Shown: positions 16,214-23,911 of the stretch, one piece after another
Numbering within the stretch: position 1 is the first letter of the stretch
Layout of the letters: each line of letters starts with the position of its first letter
Origin: Xenophilus sp. E41
GTDB lineage: Bacteria > Pseudomonadota > Gammaproteobacteria > Burkholderiales > Burkholderiaceae_C
Length of the DNA stretch: 41,124 nucleotides
Assembly (NCBI RefSeq): GCF_003671765.1
Contig: NZ_QPIB01000033.1
Span: forward strand, 1-41,124
Direction of reading: 5' to 3'
Notes under the pieces: generated by a model
The model's input: only the letters and a program-made list of their open reading frames with translations
Told to the model about the DNA's origin: nothing
Databases searched by the model: none
Translations under genes and position numbers: made by a program

Positions 16214-16978
16214 TCATAGGTGCCGTCCTCCATCCACCACGATCCGTGTGCCGGTGACGAAGCGCAGCGTGGTCGCCAGCGCCTCGACCGTCGCCGCCAC
16301 GTCCTGCGGCAGGCCGATGCGGCCCAGCGGCGTCGTGCTGGCCATCTTGTTCCTGAAGTCCTCGCCGCGGCCCGGCACGAAGCCGGACTCGACCGCACCC
16401 GGCGAGACCGACACCACGCGCACCTGCGGCGCCAGCACCTTGGCCAGCGCATCGCCCACCACGTCCAGCCCGGCCTTGGCAGCGACGTACGCGAGGTTGC
16501 TGCCGACGCCGGTGAAGCCGGCGATCGAGGACACGTTGACGATCAGCCCGTCGCCGCTGGCCTTGAGCAGCGGTGCGAAGGCGCGGATGGTGGCGAACAC
16601 GCCGCGGAAGTTGGCGCGCAGCAGCTCGTCGATCAGCTCGTCCGTCAGGCCGTCGAGGTCGCCCGCGGGCACGGGCTTCGTGTGGCCGGCGCTGTTGACC
16701 AGGATGTCGCAGCGGCCGCGCGTGGCCTTCACCGCCTCGGCGGCGGCCTGCAGGCTGGCGCTGTCGACGATGTCGGCACGCAGGGCGGTGTGGCGCTGGC
16801 CCTGGGCCGAGGGCAGGGTGGACGCGCGGGCCTGCGCGTCGTCGCCCTTGCGGTGCAGCAGCACGCAGGTGGCGCCCAGGGCGGCCAGGCGCTCGGCGCT
16901 GGCCCAGCCGATGGCGCCCAGCCCGCCGGTGATGACGGCCACCTGGCCGTCCAGGCGTGAAACGGGGTCGAAGCTCAT
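16214..16978 (-). CDS. short-chain dehydrogenase/reductase (FabG-like)
   Basis: The 254-residue classical SDR shows TGGLGAIG (17-24), NSAG (95-98), Ser150, YVAAK with Tyr164 and Lys168, and VSPGAVESGF. It lies 40 bases after the dioxygenase gene and before the BKACE, within the catabolic operon. It could oxidise a diol precursor or reduce a keto intermediate. Substrate cannot be told from sequence. Length and the C-terminal TGTRIVVDGGRHL are typical of FabG-like members. Confidence 0.9.
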   Translation of the reverse strand: MSFDPVSRLDGQVAVITGGLGAIGWASAERLAALGATCVLLHRKGDDAQARASTLPSAQGQRHTALRADIVDSASLQAAAEAVKATRGRCDILVNSAGHTKPVPAGDLDGLTDELIDELLRANFRGVFATIRAFAPLLKASGDGLIVNVSSIAGFTGVGSNLAYVAAKAGLDVVGDALAKVLAPQVRVVSVSPGAVESGFVPGRGEDFRNKMASTTPLGRIGLPQDVAATVEALATTLRFVTGTRIVVDGGRHL

Positions 16979-17018
16979 GGTCTTGCAGTCGATGGAGAGA
17001 AGTGGAAGAAGGGGTGCA

Positions 17019-17885
17019 TCAGGGAATGGGCGGCCGCGGGAACTTGGTCTCGCCCGGTTCGAGCCGGAAGTCGTAGGCCAGCGTCGCGCTCTGCCCGTCG
17101 GGCTGCATCGCGTAGTTGCCGATCAGCCGGCGCGTGACGCCGAAGGTCGGGTCGCTCTCGAGGTTCTCGTCGTCGTCGGCGTAGACCTGGCTCACCAGCA
17201 CCTTGAAGCCCGGCTTGCTCACCATGAAGTGCAGGTGGGCCGGCCGGTTGGGATGGCGGCGCTGGGCCTTGAGCAGCACGCCGCAGGGCCCGTCCACCGG
17301 CACGGGGTAGCCGGCCGGGCGCACGCTGCGGAAGTGGTAGCGGCCCTCGGCGTCGGTGCGGAAGCGCCCGCGCAGGTTCATGTTCTCCTGCGTCGGGTCC
17401 TGGTTCTCGTACAGGCCCACGGGCGAGGCCTGCCACACGTCGACCACGGCGTCGGCCAGCGGCTGGCCAGCCGCGTTGCGCACCGTGCCGGAGACGAAGA
17501 GCGGCACGCCCGGCGTGCCCGAGCGCGCGATGGAGTCGCCGCAGGCGCAGTCGGGCGCGTTGGCGCGCCAGAAGGGGCCGAGCAGGGCGGACGGCGACTC
17601 GCCTTCCGGGTCCTGGTTGTTCTGGAGCGCCACCACCGTGGAGATGCCGAGGATGTCCGCCGCCAGCACCACCTCGTTCTTCTTCTCGCCGGTGGCCTGG
17701 CCCAGCGCCACGATGAAGTCCAGCGCGTGCTCGAACTCGTCCTCGCTCAGCTTCACCTCCTGCACGAATGCGTGCAGGTGGCGAGTGAGCGAGGCCATCA
17801 CCTCGCGCAGGCGGGGGTCGGGCGTGCGCTCCATCGCGTCGAGCGCGATGCCGAGCACCGAATCGGGGGTGGTCACGATGTTCAC
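17019..17885 (-). CDS. intradiol ring-cleavage dioxygenase (hydroxyquinol type)
   Basis: The 288-residue protein has the helical Dioxygenase_N domain (about 1-100) followed by the beta-sandwich catalytic domain. Non-haem iron ligands by family analogy are Tyr159 (VGLYENQD), Tyr193 (AGYPVP), His217 and His219 (NRPAHLHF), with Arg214 nearby. The spacing and the VDGPCGVLL, RHPNRPAHLHF and FGVTRRLI segments are closest to hydroxyquinol 1,2-dioxygenases, whose product is maleylacetate; a catechol-type activity is possible. Translation starts at GTG 17885, with AGAGG about eight bases upstream. It is the first gene of the operon, behind a LacI-type operator. Confidence 0.9.
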   Translation of the reverse strand: MNIVTTPDSVLGIALDAMERTPDPRLREVMASLTRHLHAFVQEVKLSEDEFEHALDFIVALGQATGEKKNEVVLAADILGISTVVALQNNQDPEGESPSALLGPFWRANAPDCACGDSIARSGTPGVPLFVSGTVRNAAGQPLADAVVDVWQASPVGLYENQDPTQENMNLRGRFRTDAEGRYHFRSVRPAGYPVPVDGPCGVLLKAQRRHPNRPAHLHFMVSKPGFKVLVSQVYADDDENLESDPTFGVTRRLIGNYAMQPDGQSATLAYDFRLEPGETKFPRPPIP

Positions 17886-17900
17886 GGTGGGACCTCTGTT

Positions 17901-17918
17901 TGTGCAAACGTTTGCGCA
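17901..17918. promoter_or_regulatory. LacI-family operator O1
   Basis: The palindrome TGTGCAAACGTTTGCGCA has a perfect 12-base core (GCAAACGTTTGC, 17904-17915) and one mismatched pair outside it. The central CG flanked by A/T-rich half-sites is typical of LacI/GalR operators. It lies just downstream of the candidate -10 of the catabolic operon, so binding by the adjacent LacI protein should repress it. Confidence 0.75.
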
Positions 17919-17947
17919 TTATTTGTCTGTGAGTGCGGCGGAAGCAA
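17918..17947 (-). promoter_or_regulatory. candidate sigma-70 promoter of catabolic operon
   Basis: On the minus strand TTGCTT (17942-17947) and AATAAT (17918-17923) are spaced by 18 bases. The start point would fall inside operator O1, a classic repression layout. The match is moderate and unproven. Confidence 0.45.
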
Positions 17948-17993
17948 GTCCACGGTGGCAGAATTGTTCCTATTGACAGGCCTGTAAAAGTTG

Positions 17994-18008
17994 GACAAAC
18001 GGTTGCAC
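17994..18008. promoter_or_regulatory. candidate LacI operator O2
   Basis: GACAAACGGTTGCAC resembles O1 in its CAAACG core and second half-site, with mismatches in the first half. It ends three bases before the regulator's ATG and lies about 16 bases after a TTGACA element (17973-17978). It would allow autoregulation and, with O1 about 90 bases away, looping. Confidence 0.5.
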
Positions 18009-18010
18009 AG

Positions 18011-19039
18011 ATGAAGCCCGCGAAGAGCCCCAAAGTCACCATCCGCGACGTCGCGACGGCGAGCGGGGTGCACTTCTCCACCGTGTCGCGCGCGCTCGAT
18101 CCGGCACGGCGCAAGCGCATCAGCAAGGAGGTGCTCGAACTGGTGGAAGAGACGGCGCGCCGCCTGGGCTACCAGCCGAACCGCGCCGCCTCGGCGCTGC
18201 GCACCGGGCGCACCCACACCATCGGCGTGCTGGTGCCGGACATCACCAACCCGGTGTTCCCGCCCATCCTGCAGGGCATCGAGGCCAGCGCGGCGGCGCG
18301 CGGCTATTTCGTCTTCGTGGCCAATGTGGGCGACCCGCAGCTCGCGCGGCCCATCCTCGCGCGCATGCAGGCGCAGCAGATCGACGGGCTGGTCATGGCC
18401 ATCGCGCTGCGCGACGACCCGCTGATCGATTTCGTGCGCGACAACGGCCTGCATGCGGTGATGGTCAACCGCGCCGACGAGAGCGGCCGCCTGCCCGCAG
18501 CGGTGAGCGACGACCGCCTGGCGATGAAGCTCGCGGTCGACCACCTCGCGGCCCTGGGCCATCGCCGCATCGCGCACCTGGCCGGGCCGCAGAACGTGCC
18601 CACCGGCGTGGGCCGCCGCCAGGGCGTGGAGCAGGCCATGCACGACCATCGCCTCAAGCCCCCGCGCGTCGTCGAGTGCGAGAGCTACAGCCGCGAGGCC
18701 GGCCGCGAGGCCATGCGCACCCTGCTGGCCAGCGGGCCGCGCCCCGAGGCGGTGGTGTGCTGCAACGACCTGGTGGCGCTGGGCGCCTACGACGTGCTGC
18801 GCGAGGCCGGGCTGCGGGTGCCGCAGGACCTTTCCATCACCGGCCACAACGACATGCCGCTGGTGGACATGGTCGATCCTCCCCTCACCACCATCCGCCT
18901 GCCGCACCGCGAACTGGGCTGGCGGGCGGCCGAGATGCTCTTCGACGAGATCGAGGGCAAGTCGCTGTCGGCGTCCACGGTGGTGCTGCGGCCGGAGCTG
19001 GTGGTGCGCGCGTCGACCGCGGCGCGCGCCACCTCATAA
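18011..19039 (+). CDS. LacI-family transcriptional regulator
   Basis: The 342-residue protein has the LacI HTH at residues 10-35 (VTIRDVATASGVHFSTVSRAL) and hinge (LGYQPNRAASALRTGRT), then a periplasmic-binding-protein-like sensor domain beginning IGVLVPDITNPVF. The ATG at 18011 places the HTH at the usual distance from the N-terminus; an earlier in-frame Met at 17933 would add 26 residues and overlap the operators, so it is rejected. It is divergent from the dioxygenase operon. The ligand is presumably the operon's substrate or an intermediate. Confidence 0.92.
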   Translation: MKPAKSPKVTIRDVATASGVHFSTVSRALDPARRKRISKEVLELVEETARRLGYQPNRAASALRTGRTHTIGVLVPDITNPVFPPILQGIEASAAARGYFVFVANVGDPQLARPILARMQAQQIDGLVMAIALRDDPLIDFVRDNGLHAVMVNRADESGRLPAAVSDDRLAMKLAVDHLAALGHRRIAHLAGPQNVPTGVGRRQGVEQAMHDHRLKPPRVVECESYSREAGREAMRTLLASGPRPEAVVCCNDLVALGAYDVLREAGLRVPQDLSITGHNDMPLVDMVDPPLTTIRLPHRELGWRAAEMLFDEIEGKSLSASTVVLRPELVVRASTAARATS

Positions 19040-19041
19040 GC

Positions 19042-19077
19042 AAAAAGTGCCGCAAACGCGCGCTGCGCTTGCGGCAC
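19042..19077 (-). terminator. rho-independent terminator of the binding-protein gene
   Basis: On the minus strand a nine-base perfect stem (GTGCCGCAA/TTGCGGCAC) with an inner GCGC pairing is followed by five T. It lies 22 bases after the stop of the ABC substrate-binding protein and also backs onto the LacI gene, which has no T-tract on its own strand. Confidence 0.8.
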
Positions 19078-19079
19078 CA

Positions 19080-19096
19080 GCTATCGATTCAGTAGC
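19080..19096. repeat. 17-base GCTA-N9-TAGC motif, copy 1
   Basis: GCTATCGATTCAGTAGC. It lies four bases past the stop codon of the binding-protein gene. The other two copies, at 23220 and 25174, have the same length and ends. Confidence 0.6.
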
Positions 19097-19099
19097 AGA

Positions 19100-20227
19100 T
19101 CAGGTGCGGATGCGGCCGTCGCCGGTGATCATCGACAGCTCCACGAACTTCGAAGCGACGTGGTTCTTCGGCGAGAAGGACACCTCGAAGCCGCCGAACT
19201 GCTGGCGGTCGATGCCTTCCAGCCCGGCGATCAGGCCCTCGCGCGAGGGTTTGCCGCCGCTGCGCTTGAGGCCTTCGACCAGCACGCGCGCGGCCAGGTA
19301 GCCCTCGATGCTGGAGAAATTCGCCTGCACCTTGCCGCCGGACTTGCGCGCGGTGTCGTTGAACTCGCGCGTGATGGCGTTGGCGCTGCTGTAGGGCGAG
19401 GGCACGACCTGCGACACGACGATGCCGGCGCCGTCCTTGCCCAGCTCGTCGGCCAGCGCCTGCGTGCCGACGAAGGACACGTTGTAGAAGGTGCCGCCGT
19501 AGCCGGCCTTGCGGGCCTCGCGGATGAAGGCCGCGCAGCTCTTGTACGCGCTGACCTGCACGATCGCGTCGGGCTTGGCCGCCACCAGCGATTTCACCGC
19601 CGCGGCGACGTCGACCGAGTTGCGCTCCACCGTCGCCGCCGCCACGGGCTTGAGCTGGTGCTGCTCCAGCGCCAGCGTCACGCCGTCCAGCCCGGCCTTG
19701 CCGTAGGCGTCGTTCTGGTGGAAGACCGCGATCTTCTTCAGGCCCAGATGGTGCAGTTGGTTCACGATCAGCGCCGTCTCGTCGTTGTACGAGGCGCGCA
19801 GGTGGAACACGTTCTTGTGGAAGGGCTCGCGCAGGCTCATGGCGCCGGTGAAGGGCGCGACGAAGGGCACCTTGTCCTTCACGGCCAGCGGCAGCGCCGC
19901 CACGCTCGTGGGCGTGCCGATGTAGCCGAAGAGGGCGAACACGTCTTCCTGGATCAGCTTCTGGGTATTGGCCACCGTGCGCTCGGGCTCGTAGCCGTCA
20001 TCGAGCTGCTTGATCACCACCTTGCGCACGCCCGGCTGCGCGCCGTACTGGTCGAGGAAGAGCTTGGCGCCTTCGTAGAACTGAATGCCCAGCTGCGCGG
20101 CCGGCCCGGTGAAGGGCGCGGACTGGCCCAGCACGATCGGCGCCTCGCTCTGCGCGCGCGCCACGCCCGCGAAGCCGCCCAGCACGGAAGCGCCGGCGCC
20201 CAAGGAGAAATGTCTGCGGTTGATCAT
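19100..20227 (-). CDS. ABC transporter substrate-binding protein (LivK-like)
   Basis: The 375-residue protein has a twin-arginine-like signal (NRRHFSLGAGASVLGG, cleavage after ARA) and the Peripla_BP_6 fold: IVLGQSAPFTGPAAQLG near the start, then VFALFGYIGTPTSVAALPL and a central KKIAVFHQNDAYGKAG. It should bind a branched-chain amino acid, amide or aromatic acid in the periplasm. The permease and ATPase genes are not adjacent. It is divergent from the molybdopterin oxidoreductase by 96 bases and ends in a terminator shared with the LacI locus. Confidence 0.92.
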   Translation of the reverse strand: MINRRHFSLGAGASVLGGFAGVARAQSEAPIVLGQSAPFTGPAAQLGIQFYEGAKLFLDQYGAQPGVRKVVIKQLDDGYEPERTVANTQKLIQEDVFALFGYIGTPTSVAALPLAVKDKVPFVAPFTGAMSLREPFHKNVFHLRASYNDETALIVNQLHHLGLKKIAVFHQNDAYGKAGLDGVTLALEQHQLKPVAAATVERNSVDVAAAVKSLVAAKPDAIVQVSAYKSCAAFIREARKAGYGGTFYNVSFVGTQALADELGKDGAGIVVSQVVPSPYSSANAITREFNDTARKSGGKVQANFSSIEGYLAARVLVEGLKRSGGKPSREGLIAGLEGIDRQQFGGFEVSFSPKNHVASKFVELSMITGDGRIRT

Positions 20228-20323
20228 CGTAAAACCCCCTCGCGCGCTGCTCGCGCGCTCCCACTAGACTCGGCCGACCGCCCGGTGCGGACCCGCCTCG
20301 TCCCTCTTCTTGATGTTGTTGCC

Positions 20324-22381
20324 ATGACTCCCCTGTCCAATGCCGTCGTGCGAGGGGCCTGTCCCCACGATTGCCCCGACACCTGTGCGCTCGTCACCAC
20401 CGTGCAGGACGGCAGGGCCGTCAAGCTGCAGGGCAACGCCGACCACCGCCACACGGCCGGTGTGCTGTGCACCAAGGTGTCGCGCTACATCGAGCGCAAC
20501 GACCACCCCGAACGACTCACCCAGCCGATGCGTCGCGTCGGCCCCAAGGGCGCCGGACGCTTCGAGCCGGTGTCGTGGGACGTCGCACTGGACGACATCG
20601 CCGATCGCCTGGCCCGGCTGAGTTGTAACAATCCAGATACGATTTTGCCTTACAGCTATGCCGGCACCATGGGTTTGGTGCAAGGCGAGTCGATGGACCG
20701 TCGCTTTTTTCACCAATTGGGCGCGTCTTTCCTCGATCGCACGATCTGTTCCACGGCGGGCGGCGACGCCATGGTCTACACGCTGGGGGGCAAGGTCGGC
20801 ATGCGGGTCGAGTTCTTCGCCGAGGCGAAGCTGATCCTGATCTGGGGCAGCAATTCGATTGCGAGCAACCTTCATTTCTGGCGCCATGCGCAGGCCGCCA
20901 AGCGCGCCGGCGCACGCCTGGTGTGCATCGATCCGCGCAAGACCGAGACCGCCGACAAGTGCGACGAGCACGTCGCGCTGCTGCCGGGCACCGACGGCGC
21001 GCTGGCCCTGGCGCTGATGCACGAGCTGATCGCCCACGACTGGCTGGACCACGACTACATCGCCCAGCACACGCTGGGCTGGGAGCGCCTGCGCGAACGC
21101 GCGCTGCAATGGCCGCCCGAGCGCGCCGCTGCCGTGTGCGGCGTGCCGGTGCAGCAGATCCGCGAGCTGGCGCGCGCCTACGGCACGACGAAGCCGGCCG
21201 CGATCCGCCTGAACTATGGCATGCAGCGCGTGCGCGGCGGCGGCAACGCGGCCCGCGCCGTCGCCTGCCTGCCGGCGCTGGTGGGCGCCTGGCGCGATCG
21301 CGCGGGCGGGCTGCTGCTCAGCGCCTCGGGCCAGTTCCCGGTGGACCGTGCGGCACTGCAGCGGCCCGATCTGCTGGCCGGGCGCCGGCCGCGCACCGTC
21401 AACATGGTGCGCATCGGCGATGCGCTGCTGGGCGACGCCGACGCGCTCTCGGGCGGGCCGCCGATCGAGGCGGTCGTTGTCTACAACAGCAATCCGGTCG
21501 CGGTGGCGCCCGAGTCGGCCAAGGTGGCGGCCGGCTTCGCGCGCGAGGACCTCTTCACCGTCGTGCTCGAGCAGTTCCAGACCGACACCGCCGACTATGC
21601 CGACTACCTGCTGCCAGCCACCACGCAGCTGGAGCACTGGGACATCCACACCAGCTACGGCCACACCGACGTGCTGCTCAACCGTCCGGCCATCGCGCCG
21701 CGCGGCGAGGCGCGCAGCAACGCCTGGGTGTTCCGCGAGCTGGCGCGGCGCATGGGCTTCAACGATCCCTGCTTCCGGGACGACGACGAGGCGCTGTGCC
21801 GCCAGGCCTTCGCCCCCGGCGCCATCGACTGGGCCGCGTTGGAGACGCAGGGATTCGCCAGCGTGCCCTTGCCCGAGGCGCCGTATGCGAAGGGCGGCTT
21901 TCCCACGCCGTCGGGCCGGGTCGAATTCTTCAGCGAGCGGCTGGCCGCGCAGGGCCTGGACGGCCTGCCCGAGCACCTGCCCAACCACGAGCCGGCGGGC
22001 AGCTCCAGCGCCTTTCCGCTGGCCATGATCTCGCCGCCGGCGCGCAACTTCCTCAACAGCAGCTTCGTCAACGTGAAGAGCCTGCGCGCCATCGAGGGCG
22101 AGCCGCTGCTGGAGATCCATGCCGACGACGCGGCCGCGCGCGGCATCGCCGACGGCGCGATGGTGCGTGTCTTCAACGGCCGCGGCGAGCACCACTGCCG
22201 CGCCGAGGTCTCGTTCCGCGCGCGGCCGGGCGTGGTGCACGGCCTGGGCATCTGGTGGCGCAAGCTGGGCGTGGACGGCACCAACGTCAACCAGCTCACA
22301 AGCCAGCGCCTCACCGACCTCGGACGCGGGCCGACCTTCTACGACTGCCTGGTGCAGGTCGAACCGACGACCGCGGCCTGA
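20324..22381 (+). CDS. molybdopterin-dependent oxidoreductase (DMSO reductase family)
   Basis: The 685-residue protein begins with a 4Fe-4S motif (Cys13-x3-Cys17-x3-Cys21, then Cys49 in GVLCTK). Molybdopterin-binding segments follow: LILIWGSNSIASNLHFW, VCIDPRKTETADKCDEHVALLPGTDGALALAL and a C-terminal molydop_binding domain with LLEIHADDAAARGIADG. There is no Tat signal, so it should be cytoplasmic. No iron-sulfur or membrane subunit is next to it, so the electron partner is unknown. The ATG at 20324 fixes the iron-sulfur motif near the N-terminus; a much longer in-frame upstream extension is antisense to the binding-protein gene and rejected. Confidence 0.9.
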   Translation: MTPLSNAVVRGACPHDCPDTCALVTTVQDGRAVKLQGNADHRHTAGVLCTKVSRYIERNDHPERLTQPMRRVGPKGAGRFEPVSWDVALDDIADRLARLSCNNPDTILPYSYAGTMGLVQGESMDRRFFHQLGASFLDRTICSTAGGDAMVYTLGGKVGMRVEFFAEAKLILIWGSNSIASNLHFWRHAQAAKRAGARLVCIDPRKTETADKCDEHVALLPGTDGALALALMHELIAHDWLDHDYIAQHTLGWERLRERALQWPPERAAAVCGVPVQQIRELARAYGTTKPAAIRLNYGMQRVRGGGNAARAVACLPALVGAWRDRAGGLLLSASGQFPVDRAALQRPDLLAGRRPRTVNMVRIGDALLGDADALSGGPPIEAVVVYNSNPVAVAPESAKVAAGFAREDLFTVVLEQFQTDTADYADYLLPATTQLEHWDIHTSYGHTDVLLNRPAIAPRGEARSNAWVFRELARRMGFNDPCFRDDDEALCRQAFAPGAIDWAALETQGFASVPLPEAPYAKGGFPTPSGRVEFFSERLAAQGLDGLPEHLPNHEPAGSSSAFPLAMISPPARNFLNSSFVNVKSLRAIEGEPLLEIHADDAAARGIADGAMVRVFNGRGEHHCRAEVSFRARPGVVHGLGIWWRKLGVDGTNVNQLTSQRLTDLGRGPTFYDCLVQVEPTTAA

Positions 22382-22385
22382 TCGC

Positions 22386-23588
22386 ATGCGCCTGTTGCCG
22401 CCTGCCCGCCACGGCCGCTCGCGCTGGCGCCTTGGCGCGTTGCTGGCCGTGGTCGCGACCGTCGCCGCCCTGGCCGGCTGCGCCAATGTCGGCTACTACT
22501 GGCAGTCGGCCAGCGGCCACCTGAGCCTGATGCGGGCCGCGCGCCCGGTGCCCGACTGGCTGGCCGACCCGGCCACCTCGGCGGCGCTCAAGCAGAAGCT
22601 GGAGCTGGCGCAGCGCATCCGCCGCTACGCCTCCACGCAGCTGCACCTGCCCGACAACCGCAGCTACACGGCGTATGCCGACCTGCATCGCGGCGCGGCG
22701 GTGTGGAACGTGGTGGCGGCGCCGCCGTATTCGCTCACGCTCAAGACCTGGTGCTTCCCGATCGCCGGCTGCGTGGGCTACCGCGGCTACTACGCCGAGG
22801 CCGCCGCGCAGGCTGAGGCGAAGCAGCTGCAGGCAGAGGGACTGGAGGCTTCGGTCTACCCCGTGCCGGCGTACTCGACGCTGGGCTGGCTCGACTGGGC
22901 CGGCGGCGATCCGCTGCTGTCCACCTTCATCGGCTATCCCGAGGGCGAACTGGCGCGGCTGATCTTCCACGAGCTGGCGCACCAACTGCTGTACGTGTCG
23001 GGCGACACCGACTTCAACGAGTCCTTCGCCACCTCGGTGGAGCGGCTGGGTGGCGGGCAGTGGCTGGCCACGCAGGCCAGCCCGGCCGCGCGCGAGGAAT
23101 ACCAGCAGTTCGACGCCCGGCGCCGCGCCATGCGTGCACTGATGGCCGACACGCGCCGTGCCCTGGCCAACATTTATGAGTCGAAAGAGGCGAAAGCGCA
23201 GGACTGGCGGGCGGTGGATGCTATGAAAAAGGTAGCAATGGACGAGTTCCGCGCCCGCTACCAGCAGATGCGGGCCGGCTGGAGCGGCCCGCGCCATGGC
23301 GCCTACGACGCCTGGGTGGCCAACGCCAACAACGCCACCTTCGGCACCCAGGCCGCCTACGATGCGCTGGTGCCGGCCTTCGAGCAACTGTACGAGCGCG
23401 AGGGCCGCGACTGGCCACGCTTCTATGCCGCCGTGCGCCGCATCGCCGCGCTGCCCACTGCGCAGCGGCGAGCCGACGCGCTGCGCGCCGAGGCGGGCAT
23501 CATGCCGGCCTCGGCGCCCGCCTCGGGCGCTTCTTCTTCATCTTCTTCTTCTTCCACCGCATCCCACGGAGAGTCCCCCGGTGCCTGA
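22386..23588 (+). CDS. lipoprotein zinc aminopeptidase (PF10023 family)
   Basis: The 400-residue protein starts with a lipoprotein signal ending in ALAGC (Cys32). The zinc motif is HELAHQ at residues 195-200, with Glu212 in NESFAT as the likely third ligand. Membership of the predicted aminopeptidase family PF10023 is from memory of that motif set. The C-terminus ends in a run of nine Ser, coded by simple TCT/TCA repeats. The 17-base GCTA-N9-TAGC motif at 23220-23236 lies in frame and encodes AMKKVA. It starts four bases after the oxidoreductase stop and overlaps the next GTG by eight bases, forming one unit. Confidence 0.85.
   Translation: MRLLPPARHGRSRWRLGALLAVVATVAALAGCANVGYYWQSASGHLSLMRAARPVPDWLADPATSAALKQKLELAQRIRRYASTQLHLPDNRSYTAYADLHRGAAVWNVVAAPPYSLTLKTWCFPIAGCVGYRGYYAEAAAQAEAKQLQAEGLEASVYPVPAYSTLGWLDWAGGDPLLSTFIGYPEGELARLIFHELAHQLLYVSGDTDFNESFATSVERLGGGQWLATQASPAAREEYQQFDARRRAMRALMADTRRALANIYESKEAKAQDWRAVDAMKKVAMDEFRARYQQMRAGWSGPRHGAYDAWVANANNATFGTQAAYDALVPAFEQLYEREGRDWPRFYAAVRRIAALPTAQRRADALRAEAGIMPASAPASGASSSSSSSSTASHGESPGA
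23220..23236. repeat. 17-base GCTA-N9-TAGC motif, copy 2, inside a gene
   Basis: GCTATGAAAAAGGTAGC. It is inside the aminopeptidase reading frame without breaking it, which suggests that the motif is either a functional site or a mobile oligonucleotide tolerated in coding sequence. Confidence 0.6.
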
Positions 23589-23895
23589 CATCCAGATCGA
23601 ACGCCAGCACAACCTCGGCATGGCCCGCGCGCGCGAGGTGGCCCGCCAGTGGGTCAGCCAGGCCGAGCGCGACTACGGCCTGTCGTGCACCTACGAGGAG
23701 TCGTCCGAGGCCGGCGCCTGCGACCGGGTGCACTTCAGCGGCGCCGGTGCCAGCGGCACGGTGGAGGTCACGCCGGAGCGCTTCGGCATGAACGTGCAAC
23801 TGGGCTTTCTGCTCGGCAGCTTCAGCGAGATGATCGAGGAGAAGGTGTCGCGCAACCTCGACGAGCTGCTGGCCCGCGAGCGGGCGGCCGGCTGA
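23581..23895 (+). CDS. polyhydroxyalkanoic acid system family protein
   Basis: The 104-residue protein matches the PHA_gran_rgn family (PF09650): IQIERQHNLGMARAREVARQW at the start, FSGAGASGTVEVTPERFGMNVQLGFLLG in the middle, and EEKVSRNLDELL at the end. Members accompany polyhydroxyalkanoate metabolism; the precise job is not known. Translation starts at GTG 23581, inside the preceding gene, with GGAGAG about nine bases upstream. The CoA-transferase follows 16 bases later. Confidence 0.85.
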   Translation: MPDIQIERQHNLGMARAREVARQWVSQAERDYGLSCTYEESSEAGACDRVHFSGAGASGTVEVTPERFGMNVQLGFLLGSFSEMIEEKVSRNLDELLARERAAG

Positions 23896-23911
23896 CCGGC
23901 CGGCAGCTGCC

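Noticed and set aside
17933-18010. An earlier Met start for the LacI regulator
   Set aside because: It would add 26 residues before the HTH and cover the candidate operator O2; LacI proteins begin a few residues before the HTH.
19160-20323. An upstream extension of the molybdopterin oxidoreductase by almost 390 codons
   Set aside because: It runs antisense to the substrate-binding protein and would place the N-terminal iron-sulfur motif deep inside the protein. The ATG at 20324 fits the family.
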